Below, piece after piece: positions 41,801-51,505 of a stretch of 62,644 nt of DNA; within the stretch, counting starts at the first letter, position 1; each line of letters begins with the position of its first letter. Position numbers and translations under genes: made by a program. The notes beneath the pieces are model-generated. The model saw only the letters and a program-made list of their open reading frames with translations. It had not been told where the DNA came from and did no database searches. Source of the DNA: an uncultured Myxococcales bacterium (GTDB lineage Bacteria > Myxococcota_A > Polyangia > Polyangiales > Polyangiaceae); the NCBI GenBank assembly GCA_937902985.1, contig CALFNG010000455.1, positions 1 through 62,644 on the forward strand, read 5' to 3'.

Positions 41801-42459
41801 GAGTCGAGTGGATCCGACGACGCGAACCAGGCTTCGACCTTGGGCGGTCCCCCGGCGCGGATCTGTTGCCACGCGCGCGGCGCCGTCAGCCGGACGGCTT
41901 CCGTCAAGAGCCTTCGATAGAAGAAGGGCTCGCGCTGCGGACCGAGGAGTCGCGCGACCAGGCGCTCGGAGGCGGTCGAGCCCGCGAGCGTCGGCAGGCC
42001 GTCGCTCTCGCCGGCGCCGAACTCGGCGAGCTGGCCGAGCGCCTTCGACGCGTTCTCCCAGTCGTCGATCGACTGCCGTAGCCTGACCTGCGCCGGGCCC
42101 GGAACGCAGGACCCCACGTTCGTCACTTTGCCGTCGACGAGCTTCTGCGCGAAGGCCGCAGCCTCCGAGCACAAGGTATCTCTCGACGCCTGGCAGGCCT
42201 CGACGCGCGATTGCGTGGCAGAGAGCTTCTGGGACGCCGCCGACAGGTCGTCGACGCACGTGGAGCGATCCGCGGCCACGGCCTCACGGTCCGCCTGACA
42301 GGCGTCGAGGGCGCGCTGCGCCTGATCCGCCCGCTGCTCGACCGCCGCACAGCTCACGACCGGCGGCGACGCAGGGGGGCCGGCGGCCGCCGGTCCGCCC
42401 GTGAGCGCAAGCACGGCGACCACCGCGCAGACCTTCAGCGACGCGCGAACACCGAGCAT
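38890..42459 (-). CDS. Membrane-anchored STAND-like NTPase with large extracytoplasmic domain
   Basis: 1189 residues from ATG 42459 (a GTG at 42516 is in frame). A signal peptide (VCAVVAVLALTGGPAAAGPP) is followed by about 550 exported residues: first a Cys-containing coiled-coil-like region (EQRADQAQRALDACQADREA), then a helical domain with many Cys. One membrane helix (TGIFFALVGFVIWSLRMV, about 590-612) follows. The cytoplasmic part has a short alpha/beta region (AAVVRVLDPVKVQEHDVHHA, LGARVAFLLHDDSASLDLGA) and an NTPase with P-loop TGLRRFGKSSLALEVA (near 795), Walker B LLVLDELEQALG (near 900) and a sensor-like FIVNQSQGVPLLLRRIG, resembling ATPase_2/STAND proteins. Its C-terminus has no recognised effector. 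Function unknown; it may transmit an envelope signal. It overlaps the upstream gene by 25 bases. Confidence 0.75.
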   Translation of the reverse strand: MLGVRASLKVCAVVAVLALTGGPAAAGPPASPPVVSCAAVEQRADQAQRALDACQADREAVAADRSTCVDDLSAASQKLSATQSRVEACQASRDTLCSEAAAFAQKLVDGKVTNVGSCVPGPAQVRLRQSIDDWENASKALGQLAEFGAGESDGLPTLAGSTASERLVARLLGPQREPFFYRRLLTEAVRLTAPRAWQQIRAGGPPKVEAWFASSDPLDSKLVEEAQRVNAATGQRGPSLSAALHLVRAYQLVAQCSDEKPTSACRRARQLQETFESTTPLLLRQRVEDIWAADCRNVTPGTVLAWVQDFPAPQAAASSGDFSEVARDAQAKLFTCFIGDSEGDTEPSFHAWLDKILPSPKALDLRSLPRVDDIRAGARDDAPLDVCSRAVRALQRVPAPPRCAALPVDTGGPIARWAAQGRPGDDASIPLNVCSRYAEMLWLGEAVSVAGSFARPPTPDTMLTLDKRAQATALADLRTACDDRRGRPDSFPAALASLSSIARGFGESPEAAPWRADPRTGEPVEAARFDEASTFDGWVKHVTARDSACRALGISDVRCERCGASAPDTFYDCDLDRRLEQRWAHHQRVTAAATGIFFALVGFVIWSLRMVRARRSFTPWSKETRDRLDALDLPARPDPMRAILPSRNDSLRIDLPTDAAWERWGSQAAVVRVLDPVKVQEHDVHHAVQVSQRLGARVAFLLHDDSASLDLGAVRAVLDWAGRGGARTVHVLPLAVSRLEWARGASDLLDLVEETSLRGNPFEVRGRITSSSQFWNRERLVSGLLAETRAGRWSVVTGLRRFGKSSLALEVARRLPGLSAYVDLAGFHHEIAFGPDPSLAVDAILRSVCARLIDSARSRYPRAPVPDAPVGEVDAAALTRVIRELCSACAPFAEGRRPPPMLLVLDELEQALGMEASSRAGQALDVLAILLGRLRNALGESPSEGGAASVGVLLCGALHPLLWAPLRTLGQQSIMGAFPSLCVPCLSPEAASSMMRGLGGRQGIRFTDEALDFIVNQSQGVPLLLRRIGTSVLELYDPDHARQGSLGAVNVGIEGAREAVAREEREGSPLRVWVESEIAEPAGPAGAVLRALAAGKPMSVAALRRIAERGVLAQFASSGVMDSLTAEEVQRRAQEAGSVLLRLIGETGLLAPIGDPVTPEAYELVEGAIRRVLAPRPLVAKQPELTPDP

Positions 42460-44285
42460 GGCGACGATCTGCAGTGAAAGAGTTTCAGGAATCGCTCCGG
42501 TTTTTGGTTCAGCCACTCCCCGGTCGGGCTGTGGTCCGCGACGGCGACGACGCGAACGTTCTCCCGATCGAGAAGGGCCTCGACCGCCTGGGTCGACACG
42601 AGGCTATCGGGGATCCAGACGGCCCTGTAGCGGAGGTCGCTCTCCCAGGCCAGATAGGGCAATTCCATCGATTGGTCGAACGCGAACGTCTCGCCGGGGG
42701 CCACCATCGTCCGGGCCATCATGAACGGGCCCGGCGGTCCGTCTGCCCCCACCGCTCCGGCTCGCTCGGTCTCGGGCATTCGCCCATACGCGACGAGCGG
42801 AGGCCCGTCTCCGGTGAGCCCCGGGAGTGCATAGACGATCTGCGCGACGCCCAGCGCCCCGACCAGCGCGCCCAGCCACGGACGCAGGCGACGGGGTACG
42901 GCCATCGCGCAAGGCGCGGCGAACGCGAGGAGCAGCGCCGGAAACGCGAGGACGTACCGCGCGACGGAGGGGTCGGGCGCGACGACCGAAGCGACGAGCG
43001 CTCCCCACATCACGGGATTCTTGCGCCGCGTCAGCGAGACCACGGCGCAAGGCGCGGCGCCGAGAACCAGCGTGCCGAAGCCGCCGATGCGCATATCGAA
43101 CACCGGCGGCGAGGTCACCGAGGTCCACGACTGGACGATGCGCCACGGGAGAGGCCCGTGGAGGTGGGGAGCCGCAGCTCCGGAATCGAGGAGATGCTGC
43201 ATCGACGTCTTGCCGTGGAGCAAGAACGGTCCGACCTTCACCTCGACCGGCCAGACGGGATTGCCGTAGTGGATCGTGTTCGCAATGAACGGCGCGCAGC
43301 CGAGAAGGACCAGGAGCATCGCCACCACGACGGCCGGCGCCTGCTTGGCGCGAAGCCCGACCCAGGCGAGGAGCGCCGCGACGATCGCGGCCGACGGCGG
43401 CGCGTTCGGCTTGGTGCCCACGTAGATGGCGAGCGCGAGGCCGGCCAGGAGGACGTGCCTTCGCACGGCGGGCGCGCTCGACGTCCTCGCGTCGACCCCG
43501 CCCGCCGCGCCGGCCGCGCTCGACGCAGCGAGCACGAAGTAGATGGCCGTCAGGAAGAACGCGGCCGAGGCGACGTCGACGTAATCGGTCGGCATCTGCA
43601 GGAACACCGCGGGCGCCAGGATCCACGCCGACCCGGCGGCGAGCGCCGTCGGCCGGGAGGCGCCTCCGAGACGGCCGATTCCCGCGGTCGCGAGCGCGCC
43701 GGCGAGCGCGAACGGAATCTGCGCCGCATCGACGAGACGGTCGTCCGGCAACATCGCTCGCAGCGCGATGATGAGCGTCTCGACGACGTGCGGGTACGTC
43801 GACACGTAGGGCATGTCGTCCGGAACCCCGTCGAAGCCGTGCGCGACGAGCGCGAAGTCGACGTAAGGCAAGTGATAGCCGAGCGCGTCCCACTGCCACA
43901 CGGGAAGCCAGACCGCGGCGATCACGGCGATGCTCACGGCCGCCGCGGCCGCGACGAGCAACGGCGCGGTGTCTCGCGTCGCGAGCTGCAGCACGGATAG
44001 CCTGCGCGTCAGCGCCGGAGACGGCTTGCCGACGAAGCGCCCCGTGACGAGCGCGGAGACGAGGAGCGTCGAAATGAGCGCTCCACCCGTCAGGCCGTGA
44101 ACGGTCCCGAGGACACGCACTGCGACGATCGTCAGCGCGGCCGACAGGAGGAACCCGGCCAGCGCCCGGTCCGAAGCACGACCCGCCGGAAAGACATGCC
44201 GGCCCAGTCGCACCGCGATGAACAGGGCGCTCGGTACCGCGATCGGGAGGAATCCCCAGCGACCCAACATGGGGACGGAGGCCAT
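42435..44285 (-). CDS. GT-C-type membrane glycosyltransferase (family 39/83-like)
   Basis: About 616 residues with some twelve hydrophobic segments. The first extracytoplasmic loop carries WQWDALGYHLPYVDFALV, with the acidic residue typical of GT-C enzymes using lipid-linked sugars. A soluble C-terminal domain (RTMVAPGETFAFDQSMELPY to WLNQKPERFLKLFHC) follows the last helix. Such enzymes add mannose or arabinose-like sugars to lipids or proteins in the envelope. Start ATG 44285 or 44270; neither has a clear ribosome site. The gene is coupled to the NTPase gene by overlap. Confidence 0.7.
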   Translation of the reverse strand: MASVPMLGRWGFLPIAVPSALFIAVRLGRHVFPAGRASDRALAGFLLSAALTIVAVRVLGTVHGLTGGALISTLLVSALVTGRFVGKPSPALTRRLSVLQLATRDTAPLLVAAAAAVSIAVIAAVWLPVWQWDALGYHLPYVDFALVAHGFDGVPDDMPYVSTYPHVVETLIIALRAMLPDDRLVDAAQIPFALAGALATAGIGRLGGASRPTALAAGSAWILAPAVFLQMPTDYVDVASAAFFLTAIYFVLAASSAAGAAGGVDARTSSAPAVRRHVLLAGLALAIYVGTKPNAPPSAAIVAALLAWVGLRAKQAPAVVVAMLLVLLGCAPFIANTIHYGNPVWPVEVKVGPFLLHGKTSMQHLLDSGAAAPHLHGPLPWRIVQSWTSVTSPPVFDMRIGGFGTLVLGAAPCAVVSLTRRKNPVMWGALVASVVAPDPSVARYVLAFPALLLAFAAPCAMAVPRRLRPWLGALVGALGVAQIVYALPGLTGDGPPLVAYGRMPETERAGAVGADGPPGPFMMARTMVAPGETFAFDQSMELPYLAWESDLRYRAVWIPDSLVSTQAVEALLDRENVRVVAVADHSPTGEWLNQKPERFLKLFHCRSSPCSVFARR

Positions 44286-44346
44286 ACCAGGGGGACCCGC
44301 GGGGGGCCAACCGGTCGGCACGCGGGTCAGAACGAGACGGGAGCGT

Positions 44347-44577
44347 TCAGAACCTGAGGAGCGCGCTCGCGGGCTTCGCCGGGGCCGCGGTAGGCGGCGA
44401 GCCCAAGGCGGGATGGGCCTCATCCACGCCTCCGAGCCAGAGGTCGACGCTCCACGCGATGGCCAGCCCGGCGATCGCTCCGATCGCATCCCAGGCGAGG
44501 TCCTTCCACGAGGCGTCGGCGCCGAATAGGCCCGTCGCGTCCACGATCTCTTTGCCGGCGCCCACGGCGAGGGCCAA
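44347..44577 (-). pseudogene. YfiM/DUF2279-like membrane protein, C-terminal remnant
   Basis: About 77 codons reading LALAVGAGKEIVDATGLFGA, SWKDLAWDAIGAIAGLAIAW, SVDLWLGGVDEAHPALG. The G-K-E-x-x-D and SWKDLAWD..G signatures fit small periplasmic or membrane proteins of the YfiM type. Full-length members have an N-terminal DKxxHF segment of 40-60 residues, which is missing. The only in-frame start is TTG 44577, and upstream codons read low-complexity sequence. Either an N-terminally truncated gene or a very short variant. Confidence 0.5.
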
Positions 44578-44660
44578 CCCGCCTCCGAGGACGAGGGCTT
44601 GCCGAACCTGACTTTGGGATTGCGTGTTTGTTTCCGTAGTCGGCGGCGAACTTAAAGCTA

Positions 44661-44692
44661 AAGGCCCCGCGAGTCTTCACCCGCGGGGCCTT
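44661..44692 (-). terminator. groESL intrinsic terminator
   Basis: AAGGCCCCGCG (44661-44671) and CGCGGGGCCTT (44682-44692) form an 11-bp stem. Reading the minus strand, a T-rich tract (TTTAGCTTTAAG) follows. It is placed 140 bases after the groEL stop. The remainder of 44578-44831 shows no gene. Confidence 0.8.
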
Positions 44693-44831
44693 CTGCTTTC
44701 GCTGGGCTCTACCGTTCTGCTTTCGCAGGGGCTTGCCCAGCCGATCGATCGAGGGGACTAGCAGCGGCGGCGCAGCCGTCCGCGTCCTGGGAAGTCACGA
44801 CGGAGGCGGTCGCGCTATGCGCGACGGCCTC

Positions 44832-46484
<1,653 letters not shown>

Positions 46485-46566
46485 TCAGGTAAAAAGTCTT
46501 CGTTGCCGCGTTGCGGCTGGGGGGGGTTGGCTCGCGGGTTCCACGGCGGTTGCCGCGGGAGCGCCG

Positions 46567-46860
46567 TCACTTCTCGAGCACGCCGAGGATGTCGTCCTCG
46601 CGGAGGATGAGGCGATCTTCGCCGTCGACCTTGACCTCGGTCCCGCCGTATTTGCCGAAGAGGACGCGATCGCCAACCTTCACGTCGAGCTTGCGAACCG
46701 TGCCGTCTTCGAGAACTTTGCCGTTGCCGACGGCCATGACTTCGCCCTCGATCGGCTTCTCTTTGGCAGTATCGGGGATGATGATTCCGCCCTTGGTCTT
46801 TTCCTCTTCTTTGACGCGCTTGACGATCACGCGGTCATGAAGCGGACGAATGTTCGACAT
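46567..46860 (-). CDS. groES: 10 kDa co-chaperonin GroES
   Basis: 97 residues, with [20 protein letters not shown], the mobile loop [13 protein letters not shown] and [20 protein letters not shown]. It caps the GroEL cavity. First gene of the operon, with AGGAGAGA upstream of the ATG and a CIRCE operator about 150 bases upstream. Confidence 0.99.
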   Translation of the reverse strand: MSNIRPLHDRVIVKRVKEEEKTKGGIIIPDTAKEKPIEGEVMAVGNGKVLEDGTVRKLDVKVGDRVLFGKYGGTEVKVDGEDRLILREDDILGVLEK

Positions 46861-47007
46861 CTGGGTTCTCTCCTCTAGTGGTCTTGCTTGGGATCTTCGT
46901 TCGTGAAGGCCGCGGGCCCGGCGAGCCTGGTGAACTCAGCCTGAACGGCCGAGCCCCCCGCGGAAGTGGCCCCGTCGCAAAGCGACGGCACTGCCTCATG
47001 CGGATTG

Positions 47008-47034
47008 CTGGCACTCGGGTCAGGTGAGTGCCAA
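47008..47034 (-). promoter_or_regulatory. CIRCE operator (HrcA-binding) of groESL
   Basis: CTGGCACTC, nine spacer bases, GAGTGCCAA: the CIRCE inverted repeat with exact N9 spacing and one mismatch between arms. It lies just downstream of the -10 hexamer, where HrcA binding would block initiation of groES-groEL. Confidence 0.9.
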
Positions 47035-47046
47035 CTGCCGCGGGCG

Positions 47047-47074
47047 AAAGTAACGCCGCGGGACCGCCCGTCAA
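47047..47074 (-). promoter_or_regulatory. groESL promoter
   Basis: On the minus strand TTGACG (47074-47069), 16 bases, TACTTT (47052-47047). The CIRCE operator follows immediately, as expected for an HrcA-controlled sigma-70-type promoter. Confidence 0.65.
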
Positions 47075-47235
47075 GGCCCGCGCGCGCGCTTCACGGCCAT
47101 TTCACAAGGCATCGAAAACTATCGGGGTTCTGGTGTCGAGGCCCACACTGATCGTCCGGCAAGCACTTGAGCCTGCCGACTGCCAGCCGTGTTCGCTGAG
47201 CGGCCCTGAGCGGCTGACCACGCCTCCGAACGAAA

Positions 47236-47264
47236 TTGCGAAGGTGCAGGTAAATGCTTACAAA
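47236..47264 (+). promoter_or_regulatory. Candidate promoter of the 47288-50325 operon
   Basis: TTGCGA (47236-47241), a 17-base spacer and TACAAA (47259-47264) in an AT-richer patch, 23 bases before ATG 47288, whose ribosome site is GGAGGG. It points away from the groESL promoter. Confidence 0.5.
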
Positions 47265-47287
47265 ATTGAGGATCGCTGGAGGGCCTC

Positions 47288-47905
47288 ATGACCATCTTGG
47301 CTGCGCACTCGGTCTCACACTTCTTCTACGAAGCGGTCGAGGACTCGCTGCGGCTCCAGCGAATTGACGCGACCGATGGTGCGATGCGCTATCTCGTCGC
47401 GCTCCTCGGGGATTACGTCCACCCGGATCGGCGAACGGGCGAGACGCTCGAGCGCCCGCTGACGCTCCTCTTCGACGAGGCCCTACGCTCGCCCGACCCC
47501 GCCGACAGGTTCCAGCGTTTGCGCGTCATCGGAGACGGCATCCTCTACGGTTGCGGCTTCTTCGGAGACCACTTCGAGGCTCGCGGCGTCGACTCTAAAT
47601 ACCTGTGCGGTCTCGGAACGCGGGCCTACGGGGAAGCCGGCTCGATGCTCCGGCGTCCAGCGTCAGAACGCACGGTGAGCGAGGGCGCGCCGGATCTCTT
47701 CGCGGAGCTCGCCACGAACTTCGATCGCTTCGTCAGCGTGCTCGCCGACGTCGCCGACGCCACGGTGGCCACGGGGGTCGAGACGTCGCGTGGCCTGCTC
47801 AAGGTGTACGAACGCTGGTTGAAGACCGGCAGCGAACGACTCGCCAGCGCCCTGACGTCTCGCGGCGTCGTGCCGACCCGCGGGACTCGAGGTGTCCTCC
47901 AGTGA
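47288..47905 (+). CDS. Conserved hypothetical protein, helical
   Basis: 205 residues (ATG with GGAGGG ribosome site). The protein begins TILAAHSVSHFFYEAVEDSL and continues DGAMRYLVALLGDYVHPDRR, LRVIGDGILYGCGFFGDHFE, LFAELATNFDRFVSVLADVA. It is predicted all-helical and soluble with no signal peptide. No known family is identified. Its stop overlaps the next start (GTGA), so the two products are probably made together. Confidence 0.7.
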   Translation: MTILAAHSVSHFFYEAVEDSLRLQRIDATDGAMRYLVALLGDYVHPDRRTGETLERPLTLLFDEALRSPDPADRFQRLRVIGDGILYGCGFFGDHFEARGVDSKYLCGLGTRAYGEAGSMLRRPASERTVSEGAPDLFAELATNFDRFVSVLADVADATVATGVETSRGLLKVYERWLKTGSERLASALTSRGVVPTRGTRGVLQ

Positions 47906-48555
47906 ACGCCCCCCCAGGCGGCCGCGCGGGTGACCGCGCCCGCCTCGCGCGCGTCCGCTCCCTCGCCGTGCGGGTCCAGGAGGCCCTCGAGCGCCTCTAC
48001 CGGCTCGATCGTGTCGCGAACGTCGAAGACTTCGTGCGGAGCGCGGCGTCGGGCGAACGCGAAGCGCTCTTTCTGCGCGAAGGACCCGACGGGGATCTTG
48101 AAGTCAGTGTGAGGCTGCCCCCGCTGCCCGAGCTCGGCGAGGATCCGACGCTCGACACGCTGTGCCAGATCATCGAAGGGGTCAGCCACTTCGTGTACGT
48201 CGTCGAGAGAGCCCGCCTCGGGAGGGGCGCCACGCAGCTGGAACTCGAGCTCCAGGCCGAGGTCGACAAGTGGGTCGTGCTCGCGGCGTCGATGCGCTCG
48301 TTCGATGCCCTCGGGAGCGCGAAGCTCCGCGCACGCCTCTACGAGGAGTTCGTTTTCATACACGACCGGGGAAACGAGGCGGAGCGTGAGCTGGCCGAGC
48401 GTTACCGCGTGGCCAACGATGCCGCACACGGCTTCGTGCGCCGACTGGAGCGCCAGTACGTCGGTCCCGCGCGCTTCGGCGAGCTGCACGCCGAGCTATG
48501 GCGGTTCTTTCACATCGGCCAAGAAGGAAAGCTTCGCCTCGGCCGCGCCGCCTGA
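47902..48555 (+). CDS. Conserved hypothetical protein, helical
   Basis: 217 residues from GTG 47902. RVQEALERLYRLDRVANVED, LDTLCQIIEGVSHFVYVVER, ELELQAEVDKWVVLAASMRS and LHAELWRFFHIGQEGKLRLG suggest a helical soluble protein of unknown function. The His/Glu positions (EGVSHF, HAELWRFFH) might bind metal, which is only a guess. It is coupled to the preceding gene and 28 bases before the acyltransferase gene. Confidence 0.7.
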   Translation: MNAPPGGRAGDRARLARVRSLAVRVQEALERLYRLDRVANVEDFVRSAASGEREALFLREGPDGDLEVSVRLPPLPELGEDPTLDTLCQIIEGVSHFVYVVERARLGRGATQLELELQAEVDKWVVLAASMRSFDALGSAKLRARLYEEFVFIHDRGNEAERELAERYRVANDAAHGFVRRLERQYVGPARFGELHAELWRFFHIGQEGKLRLGRAA

Positions 48556-48583
48556 AGGCCATTTCGCGCTATTGTCGCGCTCT

Positions 48584-49408
48584 GTGCGCATCGACAAACA
48601 GGTTCGCGAGGCCGTCGACCGCCTGGAGCTGCCGTTCAACGATCTCGGGATCGACCCCTTCGGCGTCGCCAAGGCCGACCTTCGGATCTGGGGCACGATG
48701 GTCGCCGCCTTCTATCGCTATTACTTCTCGGTCCGGACGCAGGGTATCGAGAACGTGCCGACCCGCGGACGCGCGATGCTCGTCGGCAACCATTCGGGTG
48801 GAATCGCCATCGACGCCGCGATGGTCGCCGTCTCGTGCTTGCTCGAGATGAACCCGCCGCGCCTCGCGCAGGGCATGGCCGAGAGGTTCATCAATCGCGT
48901 GCCGTTCCTCGGGTCGTGGGCCAGCCGCACCGGTCACCTCACGGGGCTGCCGGAGCATGCCGAGCGCCTCCTCGAAGACGACCGACTCCTCATGGTCTTC
49001 CCCGAGGGAGCCCGGGGAACGGCGAAGCTCTTCAACGAACGCAACTCGCTCGTCGAGTTCGGCTCTGGATTCGTTCGCCTCGCCCTCAAGACCAAGGCGC
49101 CGATCGTACCGTTCGCGGTGCTGGGCGGCGGCGAAGCGTTTCCGACGATCGCGAACGCGTACAAGCTCGGAAGGGCCTTCGGGCTCCCTTACATTCCGGT
49201 CGTCGCCTACGGGATCCCGCTGCCGCTGCCGGCCAAGATCGAGATCGAGTACGCGGCTCCGATGCACTTCAGCGGCACGGGCAACGAGGACGACGCGGTG
49301 GTCCACGGCTACGTCGAGAAGGTGAAAGAGGTCATCGCGGGGATGATCCACGCCGGCGCCGGCCGCCGCCGGGGCGAGCCCGCTCAGCTGACCGGGGGTC
49401 GATCGTGA
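48584..49408 (+). CDS. PlsC-like lysophospholipid acyltransferase
   Basis: 274 residues from GTG 48584 (TTG 48572 is in frame). Acyltransferase motif I is VGNHSGGIAIDAAM (NHxxxxxD), with later VFPEGARGTAKLFNERN (FPEG) and APIVPFAVLGGGEAFP (block IV). Such enzymes transfer an acyl group to the sn-2 position of lysophosphatidic acid or related acceptors at the membrane. The N-terminal RIDKQVREAVDRLELPFNDL segment resembles myxobacterial paralogues of unknown acceptor. The stop overlaps the next start (GTGA). Confidence 0.85.
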   Translation: MRIDKQVREAVDRLELPFNDLGIDPFGVAKADLRIWGTMVAAFYRYYFSVRTQGIENVPTRGRAMLVGNHSGGIAIDAAMVAVSCLLEMNPPRLAQGMAERFINRVPFLGSWASRTGHLTGLPEHAERLLEDDRLLMVFPEGARGTAKLFNERNSLVEFGSGFVRLALKTKAPIVPFAVLGGGEAFPTIANAYKLGRAFGLPYIPVVAYGIPLPLPAKIEIEYAAPMHFSGTGNEDDAVVHGYVEKVKEVIAGMIHAGAGRRRGEPAQLTGGRS

Positions 49409-50325
49409 GGATCCTCATCCCGGGCGCGGCCGGCGCCATCGCGCGCAAGGTGGCCCTGCGGCTGAAAGACGAAGGGCACGAGGTCGTGGGCCTCGACCGG
49501 CGCCCCTGGGTCGACCCTCCGATTGAGTTTCACGAAGTCGACATCCGGAAGCGCGCGGCGGAAGACGTGTTCCGCAAGGTCCGACCCCAGGCCATGGTCC
49601 ACATGGCGACCGTGACGTCTCTCGTGGTCACCGGCGAAGAGCGCTATCAGATCAACCTCGGCGGGACGCGCGCGGTCTTCGAATACGCGCGGGAATATGG
49701 CGCCGAGCACTGCATCTTCGTCGGGCGCCACACCTTCTACGGGGCAGGCCCCGACTCGCCGCTCTTCCACAAGGAAGACGAGCCTCCTCTCGAGCTCAAT
49801 CGCTTTCCCGAGCTCGCAGACCTGGTTGCGGCCGATCTCTACGCGGCCGCAGCCCTCTGGCGATCGCCCCTCCTCGCGACGACGGTCCTGCGTTTCTGTT
49901 ACACGCTGGGCCCGAGCAGCCACGGGACGCTCGCCGGTTTCCTTCGCGGCAAGCGCGTGCCCCTGGTCCTGGGCTTCGATCCGCTCTTCCAGTTCCTTCA
50001 CGAAGACGACGTCGTGCGCGCCATCGTGCTCACCCTCGGCAAGCGGCCTCGCGGGGTCTTCAACGTGGCCGGCCCTCAGTCCCTCCCGCTCTCGCGCGTG
50101 ATCAAGGAAGCCGGCCGAACCCCTGTCTCGTTGCCCGAGTTCGTGCTCTCGGGAATGCTGGGGCGCTTCGGATTCCCGAAGCTGCCCTCGGGGGCGGTGA
50201 CGCACCTCAAGTACCCGGTCGTGGTCGACGCGCGGGCCTTCCGCGAGCAGACGGGCTTCGCGCATCAGCACGACGAGATCGAGACCATCCGCGCCTTCCG
50301 CGAGGCCGTGCCGCCTCCGCCGTGA
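49405..50325 (+). CDS. NAD-dependent epimerase/dehydratase family protein
   Basis: 306 residues from GTG 49405. VRILIPGAAGAIARKVALRL gives an atypical GxxGxxG loop (GAAGAIA). Later come EVVGLDRRPWVD and LVHMA-like MVHMATVTSLVV. The expected active-site Tyr-x3-Lys is not clear: the region reads FVGRHTFYGAG, with no Lys after a Tyr, and DLYAAAALW lies where the YxxxK would be. It may be a non-catalytic or modified member. Last gene of a four-gene coupled operon and convergent with the acyl-CoA dehydrogenase gene. Confidence 0.75.
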   Translation: MRILIPGAAGAIARKVALRLKDEGHEVVGLDRRPWVDPPIEFHEVDIRKRAAEDVFRKVRPQAMVHMATVTSLVVTGEERYQINLGGTRAVFEYAREYGAEHCIFVGRHTFYGAGPDSPLFHKEDEPPLELNRFPELADLVAADLYAAAALWRSPLLATTVLRFCYTLGPSSHGTLAGFLRGKRVPLVLGFDPLFQFLHEDDVVRAIVLTLGKRPRGVFNVAGPQSLPLSRVIKEAGRTPVSLPEFVLSGMLGRFGFPKLPSGAVTHLKYPVVVDARAFREQTGFAHQHDEIETIRAFREAVPPPP

Positions 50326-50335
50326 CCGGCCCCGC

Positions 50336-51505
50336 TCAGAGCCCCATGAGCTTCGCGACGTAGTACCGCATCGTCTCGGTGGTGCCGCCGCCGATCCGGA
50401 AGAGGCGCTGGTCTCGCCAGGCGCGCGCGATGTGGAACTCTTCGATGTAGCCCCAGCCACCGTGAAACTGCAGGCACTGGTCGGCGATCTCGGTCGCGAC
50501 GTCGCCCACGAAGATCTTCGCCAGGCTGATGAGCCTCACCGACTCCATCGAGACGTTTTCTTTTCGGACGTACTTGTCCTCGTTGTAGGCCTCGGCGCCC
50601 CGGTACGTGAGCGCCTTGGCCGCTTCGAGCTTGGCGGTGAGGTCGACGAACTTCTGCTGCCAGTACTCCCGCTTGATGAGCGGTTTGCCGAACGCCTTGC
50701 GGTCTCGACCGTAGGCGATCGACTCTTCGAGCATGCGCTCGCAGCCGGCGGTGGCGCTGCAGCACGCGATGATGCGCTCGCTCTGGAAGTTTTGCATGAG
50801 GTACATGAACCCCATGTTCTCCTCGCCGAGGAGGTAGCCCTTCGGAACGCGCATCTCGTCGAAGTGCAGCTCGGCGGTGTCGCTCGAATGGTTGCCGATC
50901 TTCTTTAGCTTCCTGGTGACGTGGAAGCCCTTGGTCTTGGTGGGCACGAGGAAGAAACTGCACCCGTGCGAGCCCGCTTCGGGCTGCGTCTTGACGAGCA
51001 GCGTCACGAAGTCGGCGCGGGTCCCGTTCGTGATGAACGTCTTCGAGCCCGAGATCACGTAGTCGTCGCCGTCGCGCCGGGCGGTGGTCTCGATCCCGGC
51101 GACGTCGCTGCCCGCGTTCGGCTCGCTGATGCCCAGGGCGGCGATCTTCTCGCCTCGGATCGCCGGCTCCAGGAACTCGGCCTTCTGTTCGCGGGTCCCC
51201 AGGTCGTTGATGACCGGGGTCGCCATGTCGGACTGCACGAGGAGCCCCATCCCGACGCCGCTCATGAGGCACCGCGGTAGCTCTTCGGCCTTGGCGACGC
51301 TGAACCAATAGTCGCCGCCCGCGCCGCCCACCTCTTCGGGGTAGTGCGCGCCCAAGATCCCGAGCTCGCCGGCACGCTTGAACACCCAGTTCGGGAACAG
51401 CTCGTCCCGTTCCCATTCATCGACATGGGGAGCGAGCTCTTTCTCGCAGAACTGGCGGACCGTCTTACGGAACTCGAGATGGTCCGGCGTGAACGGGCTC
51501 GGCAT
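50336..51505 (-). CDS. Acyl-CoA dehydrogenase
   Basis: 389 residues, normal length. FAD-binding and substrate regions AALGISEPNAGSDVAGIETT and YVISGSKTFITNGTRADFV are present, as are SERIIACCSATAGCERMLEE, YGRDRKAFGKPLIKREYWQQ and a C-terminal LQFHGGWGYIEEFHIARAWR with GGTTETMR. The catalytic base Glu is in GGTTE. It forms the first double bond of fatty acid or amino acid-derived acyl-CoA degradation; chain specificity is unknown. A 26-bp palindrome lies 58 bases upstream. Confidence 0.93.
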   Translation of the reverse strand: MPSPFTPDHLEFRKTVRQFCEKELAPHVDEWERDELFPNWVFKRAGELGILGAHYPEEVGGAGGDYWFSVAKAEELPRCLMSGVGMGLLVQSDMATPVINDLGTREQKAEFLEPAIRGEKIAALGISEPNAGSDVAGIETTARRDGDDYVISGSKTFITNGTRADFVTLLVKTQPEAGSHGCSFFLVPTKTKGFHVTRKLKKIGNHSSDTAELHFDEMRVPKGYLLGEENMGFMYLMQNFQSERIIACCSATAGCERMLEESIAYGRDRKAFGKPLIKREYWQQKFVDLTAKLEAAKALTYRGAEAYNEDKYVRKENVSMESVRLISLAKIFVGDVATEIADQCLQFHGGWGYIEEFHIARAWRDQRLFRIGGGTTETMRYYVAKLMGL

